Positions 9,511 to 18,423 of a stretch of DNA of 53,002 nt are shown one piece after another (the stretch's first letter is position 1; every line of letters begins with the position of its first letter). The stretch lies in IMG/VR virus record IMGVR_UViG_3300007344_006392, positions 1-53,002 of that record, one strand, 5' to 3'. The notes under the pieces are model-generated. The model did not search any database and was not told where the DNA came from. It was given only the letters and a program-made list of their open reading frames with translations. Position numbers and translations under genes: made by a program. Source of the DNA: a virus.

Positions 9511-11348
9511 TGAGCTATAAAATTAACAAAACCGACGGAACTCTACTAGTAGATTTGATTGATGGTGCCATAGATTCTACATCAACTGATGTGACCCTTG
9601 TGGGAAGAAATTATACAGGGTATGGCGAAGCATTTAACGAAAATTTCGTAAAAATTATTGAAAATTTTGCTGCAACTAGTGCTCCTGCAAATCCATTAAG
9701 AGGACAGCTATGGTATGATACAAGCGAAGGTAGACTAAAAGTTTGGGATGGCGAACAGTTTAGAGGAACTGATACAACAACTTACAGTGCGATCAAACCA
9801 ACCTTGGTGGCTGGTGATTTGTGGATTGATGCTGTCAATAAGCAACTTTATTTTAGTGACGGAGCAGCTGACTATCTAGTTGGTCCTAGTTACACAAGAA
9901 GCCAAACAAAAACTGAATATGATGCAATTAGTTTGATTGATAGTTTTGGTGTTACAAAAACTGTTGGAAGATGGAGTGTTGGAAATAAAACTGTGGCTAT
10001 TGTTTGTGCAGAAGATCTCACAGCAGCTACTATTGATTCTAATGTAGCATTACTTACAGGTTTCACATCTCCATTCATATTTAAACAAGGCGTGAATATA
10101 AATCCTACATATAGCAATTTTAAATGGAATGGCACGGCAACAAATTCTGAAAATTTAATATCTGGAAGTAACGTTTTTGCACCAAGTAGTTTTTTACAAG
10201 TATCGCCTGCTCTACCAATTGCATCTTATCAAACTACAAACCAACATTTACATGTAAACAATGATAGAGGTGTATTAGTAGGTGATGTAAGTAGATTTAG
10301 TATTAGCACAGACACAACTTCAGCAGATAGAGATATTATATTAGGTGCTTTAAGAGAAGATGCAAATATTAAAGTTCAAGTCACAAACAGTGGTTTAGCA
10401 GTGGATGCAATTACAATTGACGCTTCAAATAATAGAGTTGGAATTTTTGATGCAACACCTTCTTATACACTTGATATTACCGGTGATTTACGAGTCACAG
10501 GTAATATGGTTGTAGAAGGCACACAAACTGCATTAGAAGTAGCAACACTACGTGTAGAAGATAAACAAATAGAACTTGGTATAACTGAAGATAGTAGTTT
10601 AGGAGATGATGCAACAGTTGACGACGGCGGTGTTGTTTTAAAATCAACCGGTATTGACAAAGAATGGGTTTGGAAAAATGCGACAAATGCTTGGAGATCA
10701 AATGTTAATATTGATGTTGCTGATGGGTATGGATATAGAATTAACGGAACAAATGTTCTAACTATAAACGAACTTCATAGTAGTGTAACAACAGCTAACG
10801 GACTTACAAGTATTGGAACACTTACTGCATTAAATGTTGACGATATAAGTTTGAATGGAAACACTTTAACGGTTAATAATGATTTAAATGCTAATATCAA
10901 TGGCGATATTATCATGATTGGAACAACAAAAATTAGAAATGTTGCAACTCCAGCAACAGCTAATGATGTAGCTAATAAACAGTATGTAGATGATGTATCA
11001 AAAACACTTGATGTAGCGGTAAGTGTTGATTCAACTGGTTTAACAAATTCTCAATTAGCAGATTTGTTAAACGATATATCACCGTCAGCACAAAAAAATA
11101 ATGGAGTAAGCGCACGAGTTCATTGCACATCTTATGCAGGAACATACACATATAATGGAACAGATGGTGTGTCAAAAAGTTTTGTTGCTGTTGACAGTGC
11201 CGGTGTTCAAAACCAATCTGTTGTTGCTGATTTTAGTTTTGGTGATATTACAGATAATGTTACATTAACGGTAACAAGAACATTGAAAAGATTTGAAGTA
11301 GTAGCAGGAGCATGGGTTTGGCAAGAAGACTTGGTCAGCAGTGTTTAG
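9510..11348 (+). CDS. Tail fibre protein, paralogue 2
   Basis: 612 residues, starting on the last base of the previous stop codon. The first ~250 residues are clearly homologous to the flanking fibre genes (LVGRNYTGYGEAFNENF, IIENFA, GQLWYDTSEGRLKVWDG, then a second block with FKQGVNINPTYSNFKW and SSFLQVSP). The central part has DITGDLRVTGNMVVEG, a hairpin pattern typical of phage fibre shafts, and TAATANDVANKQYVDD-type sequence (ANKQYVDD), common in fibre proteins just before a tip. No collar domain is present, so its C-terminal tip differs from that of the preceding gene. The most likely role is a structural fibre with its own binding tip. Confidence 0.8.
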   Translation: MSYKINKTDGTLLVDLIDGAIDSTSTDVTLVGRNYTGYGEAFNENFVKIIENFAATSAPANPLRGQLWYDTSEGRLKVWDGEQFRGTDTTTYSAIKPTLVAGDLWIDAVNKQLYFSDGAADYLVGPSYTRSQTKTEYDAISLIDSFGVTKTVGRWSVGNKTVAIVCAEDLTAATIDSNVALLTGFTSPFIFKQGVNINPTYSNFKWNGTATNSENLISGSNVFAPSSFLQVSPALPIASYQTTNQHLHVNNDRGVLVGDVSRFSISTDTTSADRDIILGALREDANIKVQVTNSGLAVDAITIDASNNRVGIFDATPSYTLDITGDLRVTGNMVVEGTQTALEVATLRVEDKQIELGITEDSSLGDDATVDDGGVVLKSTGIDKEWVWKNATNAWRSNVNIDVADGYGYRINGTNVLTINELHSSVTTANGLTSIGTLTALNVDDISLNGNTLTVNNDLNANINGDIIMIGTTKIRNVATPATANDVANKQYVDDVSKTLDVAVSVDSTGLTNSQLADLLNDISPSAQKNNGVSARVHCTSYAGTYTYNGTDGVSKSFVAVDSAGVQNQSVVADFSFGDITDNVTLTVTRTLKRFEVVAGAWVWQEDLVSSV

Positions 11349-11355
11349 GTAAATA
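11348..11355 (+). promoter_or_regulatory. Weak late-promoter-like box GGTAAATA
   Basis: GGTAAATA followed by C matches six of eight positions of the T4 late octamer, including the whole TAAATA core. It sits over the stop codon of the upstream fibre gene, 27 nt before the ATG at 11383, with an AGGG ribosome site near 11371. Confidence 0.3.
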
Positions 11356-11382
11356 CTACTAACGCATCATAGGGTAGATTAA

Positions 11383-12879
11383 ATGGCTTATATAATTAAT
11401 AGTTTTAACGGATCACAATTAGTTACAGTTGAAGACGGCACAGTTGATACAACAACCGAACTAAAACTTATTGGAAAAAACTTTGCTGGATATGGAGAAC
11501 AACAAAATGAAAACTTTGTGTTTTTATTAGAAAATTTCCAAGGAACTGTTGCTCCAACAAAATCTATCACAGGTCAAATTTGGTATGATGCAACTAGTGA
11601 AAAAATTAGAGTATATGATGGCACAGCGTATAAATCAGTTGCAGGTGCCGAAGTAAGTGCTACACAGCCAACAGGTTTAGCCGAAGGCGATTTGTGGTGG
11701 AACAGCACAACTAACCAGTTATACGGAAAAAATTCTAACAATGAATGGAACTTAATTGGCCCGCAAGCAACAGCTGGCAGCACTACAGAAATGAAAAACA
11801 TTATATTAGCTGATACTGGAGCAGTCGATCATAATGTTACTGCTGCATATGTTGAAGATTATATTGTTGCTATAATTAGCGAAGTAGATTTTGTGCCTGC
11901 ATTAAGTCAACCAGATGTAACGAATTGGGTAGCAAGCGATTTTGCAACATTAAAAGCTGGGTATAACCTAAGAGGCGTTGGATCAAATGGTGTATCTACT
12001 ACAGATAGTAGAGGTAATGTAAATCTTTATTATGGATCGGCACAAACAGCCTTTAAATTAACAGACGGTTCAGCAGTATATAGCCCAAGCGATTTCCTTC
12101 AATCAGGACCAACTATTGATTTTACTTCTAGCACCGTAAACTTTGGCGACAATGGTTTTACCGTTGGTAATGATACTGATTTGACTGTAAAAATTGGCGC
12201 AGATTTAGAAACACCAAGATTGCAGTTACATAGAGATGAATTACTTATTGCTAAATCTGATGATACGACTGTCTGGCATATTACCAATCTAGCAATTTAT
12301 CCAGCACTAACCGGATTATCAATTGGTTTATCAGGAAGTCCATTAAACAACATTTATTCAAACAATTTTGTTGGAACAGCTACACAAGCAAATACTTTAG
12401 AAGTGTCAGGAGTTTACCGTGCAGCATCAACAAGTGCCGCAAATAACTCAATCGCTGCTAGAGACGGAAGCGGAAATATCACAGCAAATATTTTTACAGG
12501 CACAGCAACTCAAGCTCGTTATGCTGACCTTGCAGAAAAATACACAACTGGTGATACAGAACTAGAACCAGGAACGGCAGTAGCAGTAATAGCCGACGAT
12601 TGCTGTGAAGTAGGACCTGCTAAAGCTAGTGATATTTGCATCGGTGTTGTATCAACTGATCCAGCGATTATGATGAATAGCGAAGCAGATGGGCAATACA
12701 TTGCACTAAAAGGACGAGTTCCGGTTAAAGTTGAAGGTCCTGTAAAGAAAGGTCAAGCAGTCTATGCCTGGGATAATGGAATATGTAAAACGGTTGCTAC
12801 TAGTGCATTAGTAGGCGTAGCACTTGAATCCAACGAAGATATCTCAGTCAAGTTAGTTGAGTGTGTCCTAAAAGTATAA
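11383..12879 (+). CDS. Tail fibre protein, paralogue 3, with RYADLAEKY tip domain
   Basis: 498 residues. The N-terminal ~90 residues repeat the fibre module of the two previous genes (LIGKNFAGYGEQQNENF, LLENF, GQIWYDA, IRVYDG). The C-terminal ~120 residues start with RYADLAEKYTTGDTELEPGT and run through GVVSTDPAIMMN and LKGRVPVKVEGPVKKG. This compact beta domain ends many marine phage fibres. Unlike proteins with an S74 intramolecular chaperone, no self-cleaving peptidase follows it. A 34-nt gap with a TAAATAC box precedes the gene, and a perfect late octamer overlaps its stop. Likely a virion fibre. Confidence 0.8.
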   Translation: MAYIINSFNGSQLVTVEDGTVDTTTELKLIGKNFAGYGEQQNENFVFLLENFQGTVAPTKSITGQIWYDATSEKIRVYDGTAYKSVAGAEVSATQPTGLAEGDLWWNSTTNQLYGKNSNNEWNLIGPQATAGSTTEMKNIILADTGAVDHNVTAAYVEDYIVAIISEVDFVPALSQPDVTNWVASDFATLKAGYNLRGVGSNGVSTTDSRGNVNLYYGSAQTAFKLTDGSAVYSPSDFLQSGPTIDFTSSTVNFGDNGFTVGNDTDLTVKIGADLETPRLQLHRDELLIAKSDDTTVWHITNLAIYPALTGLSIGLSGSPLNNIYSNNFVGTATQANTLEVSGVYRAASTSAANNSIAARDGSGNITANIFTGTATQARYADLAEKYTTGDTELEPGTAVAVIADDCCEVGPAKASDICIGVVSTDPAIMMNSEADGQYIALKGRVPVKVEGPVKKGQAVYAWDNGICKTVATSALVGVALESNEDISVKLVECVLKV

Positions 12880-12882
12880 ATA
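12875..12882 (+). promoter_or_regulatory. T4-type late promoter, perfect octamer TATAAATA
   Basis: An exact TATAAATA octamer overlaps the stop codon of the fibre gene and lies 25 nt before the ATG at 12908. A good AGGAG ribosome site lies at 12898-12902. The expected transcription start is near 12887-12888, which gives a leader of about 20 nt. In T4-like phages this box is read by the gp55 sigma factor. Confidence 0.75.
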
Positions 12883-12907
12883 CTAGCATATATTTTAGGA
12901 GTAAGCA

Positions 12908-13825
12908 ATGGCAGTTGGCGACATTATTTCTGTTGCACGATACAATCAGATGCAAGCACGAGCTGCAAAAGTTTTAGGCACAGGAAGCGGAACATTTGGA
13001 TATGGACAATCAGTTGCAAGTAGTAGCTTACCTACTAACGTAAATAACAATCCAACCGTTGTTAACTCTGCTCATATGCAAAGTTTAAAAACTGATTTAC
13101 AAAAATCTTATGTTCACCAAAATAATAGTTTTCCAACACTAACCGATGTAGTAAGCCAAGACGATATTACTGATGCTGTATATGTAGAATACGAAACCGT
13201 ATCAGTTGACATTGAGCAAAATGCTTTAAGTTATAATATAAATCAAATGACAGCACCTGAATCTAAACTTGCTGTTACAAGAACTTCACAATGGGGACAT
13301 CCTTCGGTTTCTACAATTATTCATGAATGGACTGTAAGTTTTAACAACAACAACCATTTACGAGCATTTTTTAACAGTGGCGGCGAAGTAAGAACTAGAG
13401 CAGCATTAAGTGGTGGTTCTGGAGCAAAATATACCAGTTGGGTTGCCATGGTTACAACCGTAGGCGTTGTAAAATTTGCTTACACTGATACCACAGCAAG
13501 CTCTGGAACTGATTATAATCGTGGTGCATATGACTTGACAGCTGGTGCAGATTATGTTAATATATGGTATTATGAACCAGGCGCAGGAACTTATGAAAAC
13601 AATAATATCACATATCAGGCCAAACTTAATTCTGCCGGAAATCAGTTAAGTTTTAAAGTTATTTACAGAGATGGTGATCCAAATGATCCAGGCGACGGCA
13701 CAGCCGGAATTGATGAAGCAGTAAGTGGAACATTTAGAAGTATTGTTGAGCAACAACGTGCAACAGGTAGTTATGTTGAAGTAGATAGTCCTGCGTATGC
13801 AAATACACAAACATTAGGTGAATAA
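12908..13825 (+). CDS. Virion structural protein, paralogue of next gene
   Basis: 305 residues, beginning MAVGDIISVARYNQMQARAA. A central beta domain contains TSQWGHPSVSTIIHEW, FNSGGEVRTRAALSGGSGAK, SWVAMVTTVGVV, SGTDY and VIYRDGDPNDPGDG, and ends with DEAVSGTF. All of these landmarks recur in the same order in the following gene, so the two are tandem paralogues. There is no signal peptide or catalytic motif. A perfect late promoter and an AGGAG site lie just upstream. I take it for a tail or fibre-associated structural protein of T4-like marine phages; its exact role is unknown. Confidence 0.7.
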   Translation: MAVGDIISVARYNQMQARAAKVLGTGSGTFGYGQSVASSSLPTNVNNNPTVVNSAHMQSLKTDLQKSYVHQNNSFPTLTDVVSQDDITDAVYVEYETVSVDIEQNALSYNINQMTAPESKLAVTRTSQWGHPSVSTIIHEWTVSFNNNNHLRAFFNSGGEVRTRAALSGGSGAKYTSWVAMVTTVGVVKFAYTDTTASSGTDYNRGAYDLTAGADYVNIWYYEPGAGTYENNNITYQAKLNSAGNQLSFKVIYRDGDPNDPGDGTAGIDEAVSGTFRSIVEQQRATGSYVEVDSPAYANTQTLGE

Positions 13826-14875
13826 ATGGCAAATGTAAATGTAGGAGATAGAGTCAACGCTGATGACTATAATAGCCGAAGAAACATTATTGATGATTTG
13901 TATGTTACTAAGTGGGCACAAACATCTCGTTCGGCAGATGTTGCAGCTTCAGTTGATCAAGTCGAAGCAGACCAATTAGAAGAACTATATCTTGATTTAC
14001 AATCATGTTGGGTGCACCAAACTGGTGCAGTTGAAGCAAGTTTAGCAGTGCCTGCTGTTGGACAAACAATTGGCGCTGACACGTCTCAAGATTACAATCA
14101 ATCTACAGGTGCGTTTAGTGCAGTATCAAATGGCACATTAATGGGATTTAATGATTTTGAAGCTCTGAATGTAGCAGTATCAAATTATCCAGCAAGTCAT
14201 TTAAGTTATGATTCTAGTAGTTTTAGTTTAGAATCAACTGCTACTGCCCAAAGAACAACTAATTGGGGCGCAGCCGCTAGTAATAATGATATCTATCATG
14301 TTGTTGATGTTGATTGGGCAACAGAGGCTGCAAAGTTGGCTTGGCAAGATGCAAACGGTAGATTACATTTTACAGCCAGTTTAAGCAGCGGCACAGGCGC
14401 AAAATCATTAGATTGGGCTGCTCTTTTATCTGCAATGGGCACTGTTTACATTGACAAATACGATGTCAGCGCAACCTCAGGAACATCAAGCGGTATAGGA
14501 CTTACTAATTTAACAGGCACTTATCAACAGATGTTTTCAAAGTCAGGAAGTGGTGTTTATTCAGATAACAACTATAGAATCTATGGTAAAGTAGTAAGCA
14601 CCAGTGCTTATAGATTTCGTATAAGATTTTTTGATGGAGACACTGGAACAGGAGATCTTGCTGGTCCAGGAACAGGAACTCCAATTGATGAAGAAGTAAA
14701 TGGCACACTAGACAGTGCATGTGCAAGTTACAGTCCAGACAGTAGTTTTACCTATAATTCTGTAACTCAAGTAGCAGTCGACCTAACCGGAGTTACCAAA
14801 GGTGGAATTGTTACAAATGCATCAGGAACAACTCAAAACAATTTAGGCGATTATTCAGGTTCTGGATTGTTGTAA
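13826..14875 (+). CDS. Virion structural protein, tandem paralogue
   Basis: 349 residues, starting right after the stop of the preceding gene. It begins MANVNVGDRVNADDYNSRRN and carries the same domain landmarks as its neighbour (NWGAAASNNDIYHVV, ASLSSGTGAKSLDWAALLSAMGTV, SGTSSG, FFDGDTGTGDLAGP, DEEVNGTL) plus an extra N-terminal segment of about 60 residues. It is the last gene of the left-hand virion block; the next gene has its own sigma70-type promoter 4 nt after this stop. Structural role inferred from neighbours and paralogy. Confidence 0.7.
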   Translation: MANVNVGDRVNADDYNSRRNIIDDLYVTKWAQTSRSADVAASVDQVEADQLEELYLDLQSCWVHQTGAVEASLAVPAVGQTIGADTSQDYNQSTGAFSAVSNGTLMGFNDFEALNVAVSNYPASHLSYDSSSFSLESTATAQRTTNWGAAASNNDIYHVVDVDWATEAAKLAWQDANGRLHFTASLSSGTGAKSLDWAALLSAMGTVYIDKYDVSATSGTSSGIGLTNLTGTYQQMFSKSGSGVYSDNNYRIYGKVVSTSAYRFRIRFFDGDTGTGDLAGPGTGTPIDEEVNGTLDSACASYSPDSSFTYNSVTQVAVDLTGVTKGGIVTNASGTTQNNLGDYSGSGLL

Positions 14876-14878
14876 TAG

Positions 14879-14907
14879 TTGACAAATCGTCTTTTTCTGT
14901 GTATACT
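14879..14907 (+). promoter_or_regulatory. Sigma70-type promoter TTGACA-N17-TATACT
   Basis: The -35 box TTGACA (14879-14884) matches consensus exactly, the spacer is 17 nt, and the -10 box TATACT (14902-14907) matches 5 of 6. The expected start falls near 14914, directly on the GGAGG ribosome site (14914-14918), 6 nt before the ATG at 14925. It opens the accessory region and looks like a host-polymerase (early-type) promoter, unlike the late boxes used by the virion genes. Confidence 0.8.
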
Positions 14908-14924
14908 AATAATGGAGGTATACC

Positions 14925-15269
14925 ATGGATGACAGATTAAAAAAAGCTCTTGATTTTAGTAATTATATGATTACGCTTGACAATCAAAAACGTATCTTGA
15001 AAGAAAAATATCAAGAAGATTTACTATATTACTATGGCGGAGGCACATTTATTTCTACAAAAGAACTTATAACGTTTTGCTATAGTATGATATCCGCAGG
15101 ACAAGAAGATACAGTTATTGTTGACAGCAATGATATTCCTATTAATGTAAATTTACAAGAGTTTGTACAAGGCGTATCGGACACATATTTTAGAGCAAGC
15201 AACAAATACTATGTAGAATATGATAAGCTAAAAACAAATAGATCAGTTGAAGGTATTTTTGACACATGA
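14925..15269 (+). CDS. Small conserved T4-like marine phage protein
   Basis: 114 residues, start fixed by GGAGG 6 nt upstream. It begins MDDRLKKALDFSNYMITLDN and is helix-rich, with LKEKYQEDLLYYYGGGTFIS and a Tyr-rich C-terminal part (YFRASNKYYVEYDKL). I recognise this as a protein that recurs in T4-like cyanophages, where its function is not known to me. It is the first gene behind a strong sigma70-type promoter and overlaps the next gene by 4 nt (ATGA). The context suggests early or intermediate expression together with the glycosyltransferases. No catalytic motif is visible. Confidence 0.75.
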   Translation: MDDRLKKALDFSNYMITLDNQKRILKEKYQEDLLYYYGGGTFISTKELITFCYSMISAGQEDTVIVDSNDIPINVNLQEFVQGVSDTYFRASNKYYVEYDKLKTNRSVEGIFDT

Positions 15270-16096
15270 GCAAGGGTGCTCTATTAATTGCATGTAATAA
15301 CACACAAGTAGATTACATAAAACAAGCAATATTTTGTGCTGCAAGAATTAAACAGTATTTAAATATTCCAGTATCTCTTGTCACAGATAATGCTTCGTAT
15401 TTAGAAGCAAACTATAAGCATGAGTTTGATAATGTAATTGAAATATCAAGCGAGAATAACAATTATAAAACATACAGAGATGGTGTATATAAAGAGTATA
15501 AATTACAATGGAAAAATTTAGATAGACACCGGGCATATGAACTATCTCCATATGATGAAACTATTTTAATGGATACTGATTACATCTTGTGTAATGATTG
15601 TTTGAAATATTGTTTTGAACAATCAAATGATATTATGTTATATAAAAATTCTACTGAATTATCAGGATGGAGAGATGTGAGGGAATTTAAACATATATCT
15701 GCAAATGGCATTGATTTTTATTGGGCAACAGTAATATATTTTAGAAAAAGTAAACAAACAGAATTATTTTTTAATCTTGTATCACACATTAAAGAATATT
15801 GGTATCATTACAAAAATTTATATAGAATCACAGCAAATACGTTTAGGAACGATTTTGCATTTAGCATTGCAATACACATAATGAATGGCCATATGTCAGG
15901 CAATTTTGTAAAACAATTACCGGGTAAGAAATATTATACCGTAGATAAAGATATTTGCTTAGATATCAAAAACGATAAAGTAAAATTTTTATTGCAAAAA
16001 AAAGATAGTATAGATTATTTTCCTGCAATAGTTGAAGGTTGCAATGTTCATATTATGAATAAATTTAGTTTGAATAGGTTGATTGATGAGCTTTAA
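15266..16096 (+). CDS. GT-A-type glycosyltransferase-like protein
   Basis: 276 residues. The N-terminal part has a Rossmann-like beginning (ALLIACNNTQVDYIKQAIFC) followed by IPVSLVTDNA. A DTD motif at residues 103-105, in the context YDETILMDTDYILCND, fits the metal- and nucleotide-sugar-binding DxD of GT-A enzymes. There is no signal peptide or membrane segment, so it is probably cytoplasmic. It is a paralogue of the following gene (same order of KQA/QQA, VTD/ITN, DTD). Start overlaps the previous stop (ATGA). Donor and acceptor sugars are unknown; the assignment rests on fold-level motifs only. Confidence 0.65.
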   Translation: MSKGALLIACNNTQVDYIKQAIFCAARIKQYLNIPVSLVTDNASYLEANYKHEFDNVIEISSENNNYKTYRDGVYKEYKLQWKNLDRHRAYELSPYDETILMDTDYILCNDCLKYCFEQSNDIMLYKNSTELSGWRDVREFKHISANGIDFYWATVIYFRKSKQTELFFNLVSHIKEYWYHYKNLYRITANTFRNDFAFSIAIHIMNGHMSGNFVKQLPGKKYYTVDKDICLDIKNDKVKFLLQKKDSIDYFPAIVEGCNVHIMNKFSLNRLIDEL

Positions 16097-16925
16097 TTTT
16101 ACTTTATTTGCACAGAACAGTGATGTTAATTATGTTCAACAGGCAAATGTTGCTGCAATGAGTCTAAAACTAACCAATCCTACATGTAAAATTGCTCTTA
16201 TAACAAATGATGTAGTTGACGACAAATATAAAGTTTTATATGATCACATTGTAGATATACCTTGGAAAGACGAAGCAGAAAATTCTACTTGGAAAGTTGA
16301 AAATCGTTGGAAAATATATCATGCTACACCATTTGATGAAACAGCAGTAATTGATACTGACATGTTGGTTTTGTCTGACATTTCCCATTGGTATGATTTA
16401 TTAAAAACAAAAAATGTATATTATGTCGATCGTGTATTGACATATAGAGGCGAAGTAGCAGATAATACATACTATAGAAAAGCATTTAGAAATCATCATT
16501 TGCCTAATTTATATGCTGGGTTTCATTGGTTCAAAAAATCAGATCAAGCACATGAATTTTTCAAATGGGTTGAAACAATTATGCACAATTGGGAATTGTT
16601 TTATGGACAATATGCTGGAGGAAAATATTTCCAAAAATGGCCTAGTGTAGATGTAAGCAGTGCAATTGCAGCAAAAATTTTACAATGCGAAGATCAAATT
16701 ACTTTAAAAACCAGTTATCCAACTTTTACACACATGAAATTACATAACCAAAATTGGGATAAATTATGGGTAGACAGTTGGCAAAAACAATTAGGCGTGT
16801 ATGTTGATAATGATTGCAAACTAGCAATAGGCAATTATACACAAAGTGGCATATTTCATTACACCGAAGACAACTTCTGCAATGATCATATAATAAGCAC
16901 ATATGAAAATAAATTAGGAATATAA
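16086..16925 (+). CDS. GT-A-type glycosyltransferase-like protein, paralogue
   Basis: 279 residues from the ATG at 16086; a TTG one codon earlier is the less likely start. It has the same layout as the gene before it: FTLFAQNSDVNYVQQANVAA, then IALITNDVVDD, then DTD at residues 90-92 in FDETAVIDTDMLVLSD. The second half contains NLYAGFHWFKKSDQAHEFF and WPSVDVSSAIA, resembling the acceptor-side part of GT8-like enzymes, and a late HMKLHNQNW. It overlaps the previous gene by 11 nt and the next by 1 nt. Likely transfers a sugar from a nucleotide donor in the cytoplasm; specificity unknown. Confidence 0.65.
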   Translation: MSFNFTLFAQNSDVNYVQQANVAAMSLKLTNPTCKIALITNDVVDDKYKVLYDHIVDIPWKDEAENSTWKVENRWKIYHATPFDETAVIDTDMLVLSDISHWYDLLKTKNVYYVDRVLTYRGEVADNTYYRKAFRNHHLPNLYAGFHWFKKSDQAHEFFKWVETIMHNWELFYGQYAGGKYFQKWPSVDVSSAIAAKILQCEDQITLKTSYPTFTHMKLHNQNWDKLWVDSWQKQLGVYVDNDCKLAIGNYTQSGIFHYTEDNFCNDHIISTYENKLGI

Positions 16926-17497
16926 TGTTAGAAGTAAACAAAAAGCGTTATGTATATTTTGATGACGACGGTAATATTACCAGTATCAAAAACAATTATA
17001 AAGAGTTAGGTAATTATATTATTGTTGAAATTGATGACGTTTATGATTTAGTTACTGGAAAAGAAGTTGTAAGTAATTATGTTGTGTTGTTTGATACTGT
17101 GACTAAACAACATAAATTATCTCATAGATATATCGAAGATGAATACCAGTTTGATATTAATGACCAGATATATCAAATTCCAGTAAATATCCAAGACAGA
17201 CCAGACGTTGTTATTATTCATAACAAAAAAGAAAAAAAGTGGATAATAGAATTAGACAAAGCAATACAAGATAATCTTTTATCTAATAAACTTAGCTTTA
17301 GAGCTGATATGGGATTTAGTATTACAAAAGCACACGATCCTCATGTGCTATATCAATACATTTATTGTGCAATAGATGATTTAAAAAATGGAAAAATAGA
17401 AATCAATTTTGCCTCCGATTTAGAACTTGACTCTTCGGCAGTTAGTGTATATACTATAAAAAGATTTGAGAAGTATTCGTATGAGGTTGCAAAATGA
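16925..17497 (+). CDS. Conserved phage protein of unknown function
   Basis: 190 residues, beginning MLEVNKKRYVYFDDDGNITS. The protein is acidic and beta-rich, and the second half alternates strands and charged residues (VVIIHNKKEKKWIIEL, then INFASDLELDSSAV). No catalytic, metal-binding or membrane motif is seen. Similar openings (short strand, YFD..GNI) occur in proteins of marine T4-like phages near structural genes, as far as I recall. It overlaps the gene on each side by 1 and 4 nt, so it is translationally coupled to the glycosyltransferase genes. Function not known. Confidence 0.6.
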   Translation: MLEVNKKRYVYFDDDGNITSIKNNYKELGNYIIVEIDDVYDLVTGKEVVSNYVVLFDTVTKQHKLSHRYIEDEYQFDINDQIYQIPVNIQDRPDVVIIHNKKEKKWIIELDKAIQDNLLSNKLSFRADMGFSITKAHDPHVLYQYIYCAIDDLKNGKIEINFASDLELDSSAVSVYTIKRFEKYSYEVAK

Positions 17498-18423
17498 GTA
17501 AATTTAGAATTTTAGATTATGATATCATATATCTAAGTTATGATGAGCCAAATGCAGAAAAAAACTATGCAGACTTGTGTAGTAAAGTGCCGTGGGCAAA
17601 ACGTGTGCATGGAGTAGAAGGCAGTGATGCAGCACACAAAGCATGTGCTAAACTAAGCGAAACTGATAGATTTATTACTATTGACGGTGATAACATTGTA
17701 AACGCAGACTTCCTTGGTAGAGAGTTTGACTTAGATAATCACGAAGATGCACACTGGAACAGAGAAGTTGCATTTGAAAATTGTGTTGTAAGTTGGAGTG
17801 CTAAAAACACAATTAACGGACTTATGTATGGCAACGGCGGAATTAAATGTTGGCCTAAACAAAAAGTTCTCAACATGAAAACGCATGAAAATGCAGATCC
17901 TAACAACCCACACGCCCAGGTAGATTTTTGTTGGGACCTAGAATACATACAAATAAATCAATGTCATAGTGAAATCATGAATAATGCTACACCACATCAA
18001 GCATGGCGTGCTGGTTTCCGTGAAGGTGTTAAAATGGCATTGGACAGAGGCATGAAACCTACTGTAGAAGCGTTTCAAAAAAATCATTGGAAGAACTTGC
18101 ATCGTTTGTATATTTGGCTAATGGTTGGTGCGGATGTAGAAAACGGACGTTGGGCTATATACGGTGCTAGAGAAGGGTTATATAAAACAATGTGTACCGA
18201 CTGGGACTTTGTAAATGTGCGTGATTTTAAATGGTTAAATGAATATTGGGATAGCAAAAATATTGATGAAGATCAAATGGAAGAAAATACAATTGATCTT
18301 GGCTACAAGCTAATTGAAGAACTTGATTTGCCTATTGCTGCTGAACCACTAAATGGAAATCAAAGTTTATTTTTTAAAACTGTGTATATGAATCCTTCAA
18401 GGATACCACGTAAAGGACGATAA
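17494..18423 (+). CDS. Glycosyltransferase-like protein with DGD motif
   Basis: 309 residues. The core reads YDIIYLSYDEPNAEKNY (9-25), KRVHGVEG (36-43) and DRFITIDGDNIVNADF (58-73), with DGD at 64-66 as the probable metal/donor site. Then follow NGLMYGNGGIKCWPK and AWRAGFREG. This entire core reappears as the last domain of the protein encoded at 49117-51342, including the YGxGG and GFRE landmarks. GT-A fold is likely, GT2-like by the DGD and the EPNA opening. It sits between the unknown gene and the radical SAM block, overlapping them by 4 and 1 nt. Substrate unknown. Confidence 0.65.
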   Translation: MSKFRILDYDIIYLSYDEPNAEKNYADLCSKVPWAKRVHGVEGSDAAHKACAKLSETDRFITIDGDNIVNADFLGREFDLDNHEDAHWNREVAFENCVVSWSAKNTINGLMYGNGGIKCWPKQKVLNMKTHENADPNNPHAQVDFCWDLEYIQINQCHSEIMNNATPHQAWRAGFREGVKMALDRGMKPTVEAFQKNHWKNLHRLYIWLMVGADVENGRWAIYGAREGLYKTMCTDWDFVNVRDFKWLNEYWDSKNIDEDQMEENTIDLGYKLIEELDLPIAAEPLNGNQSLFFKTVYMNPSRIPRKGR

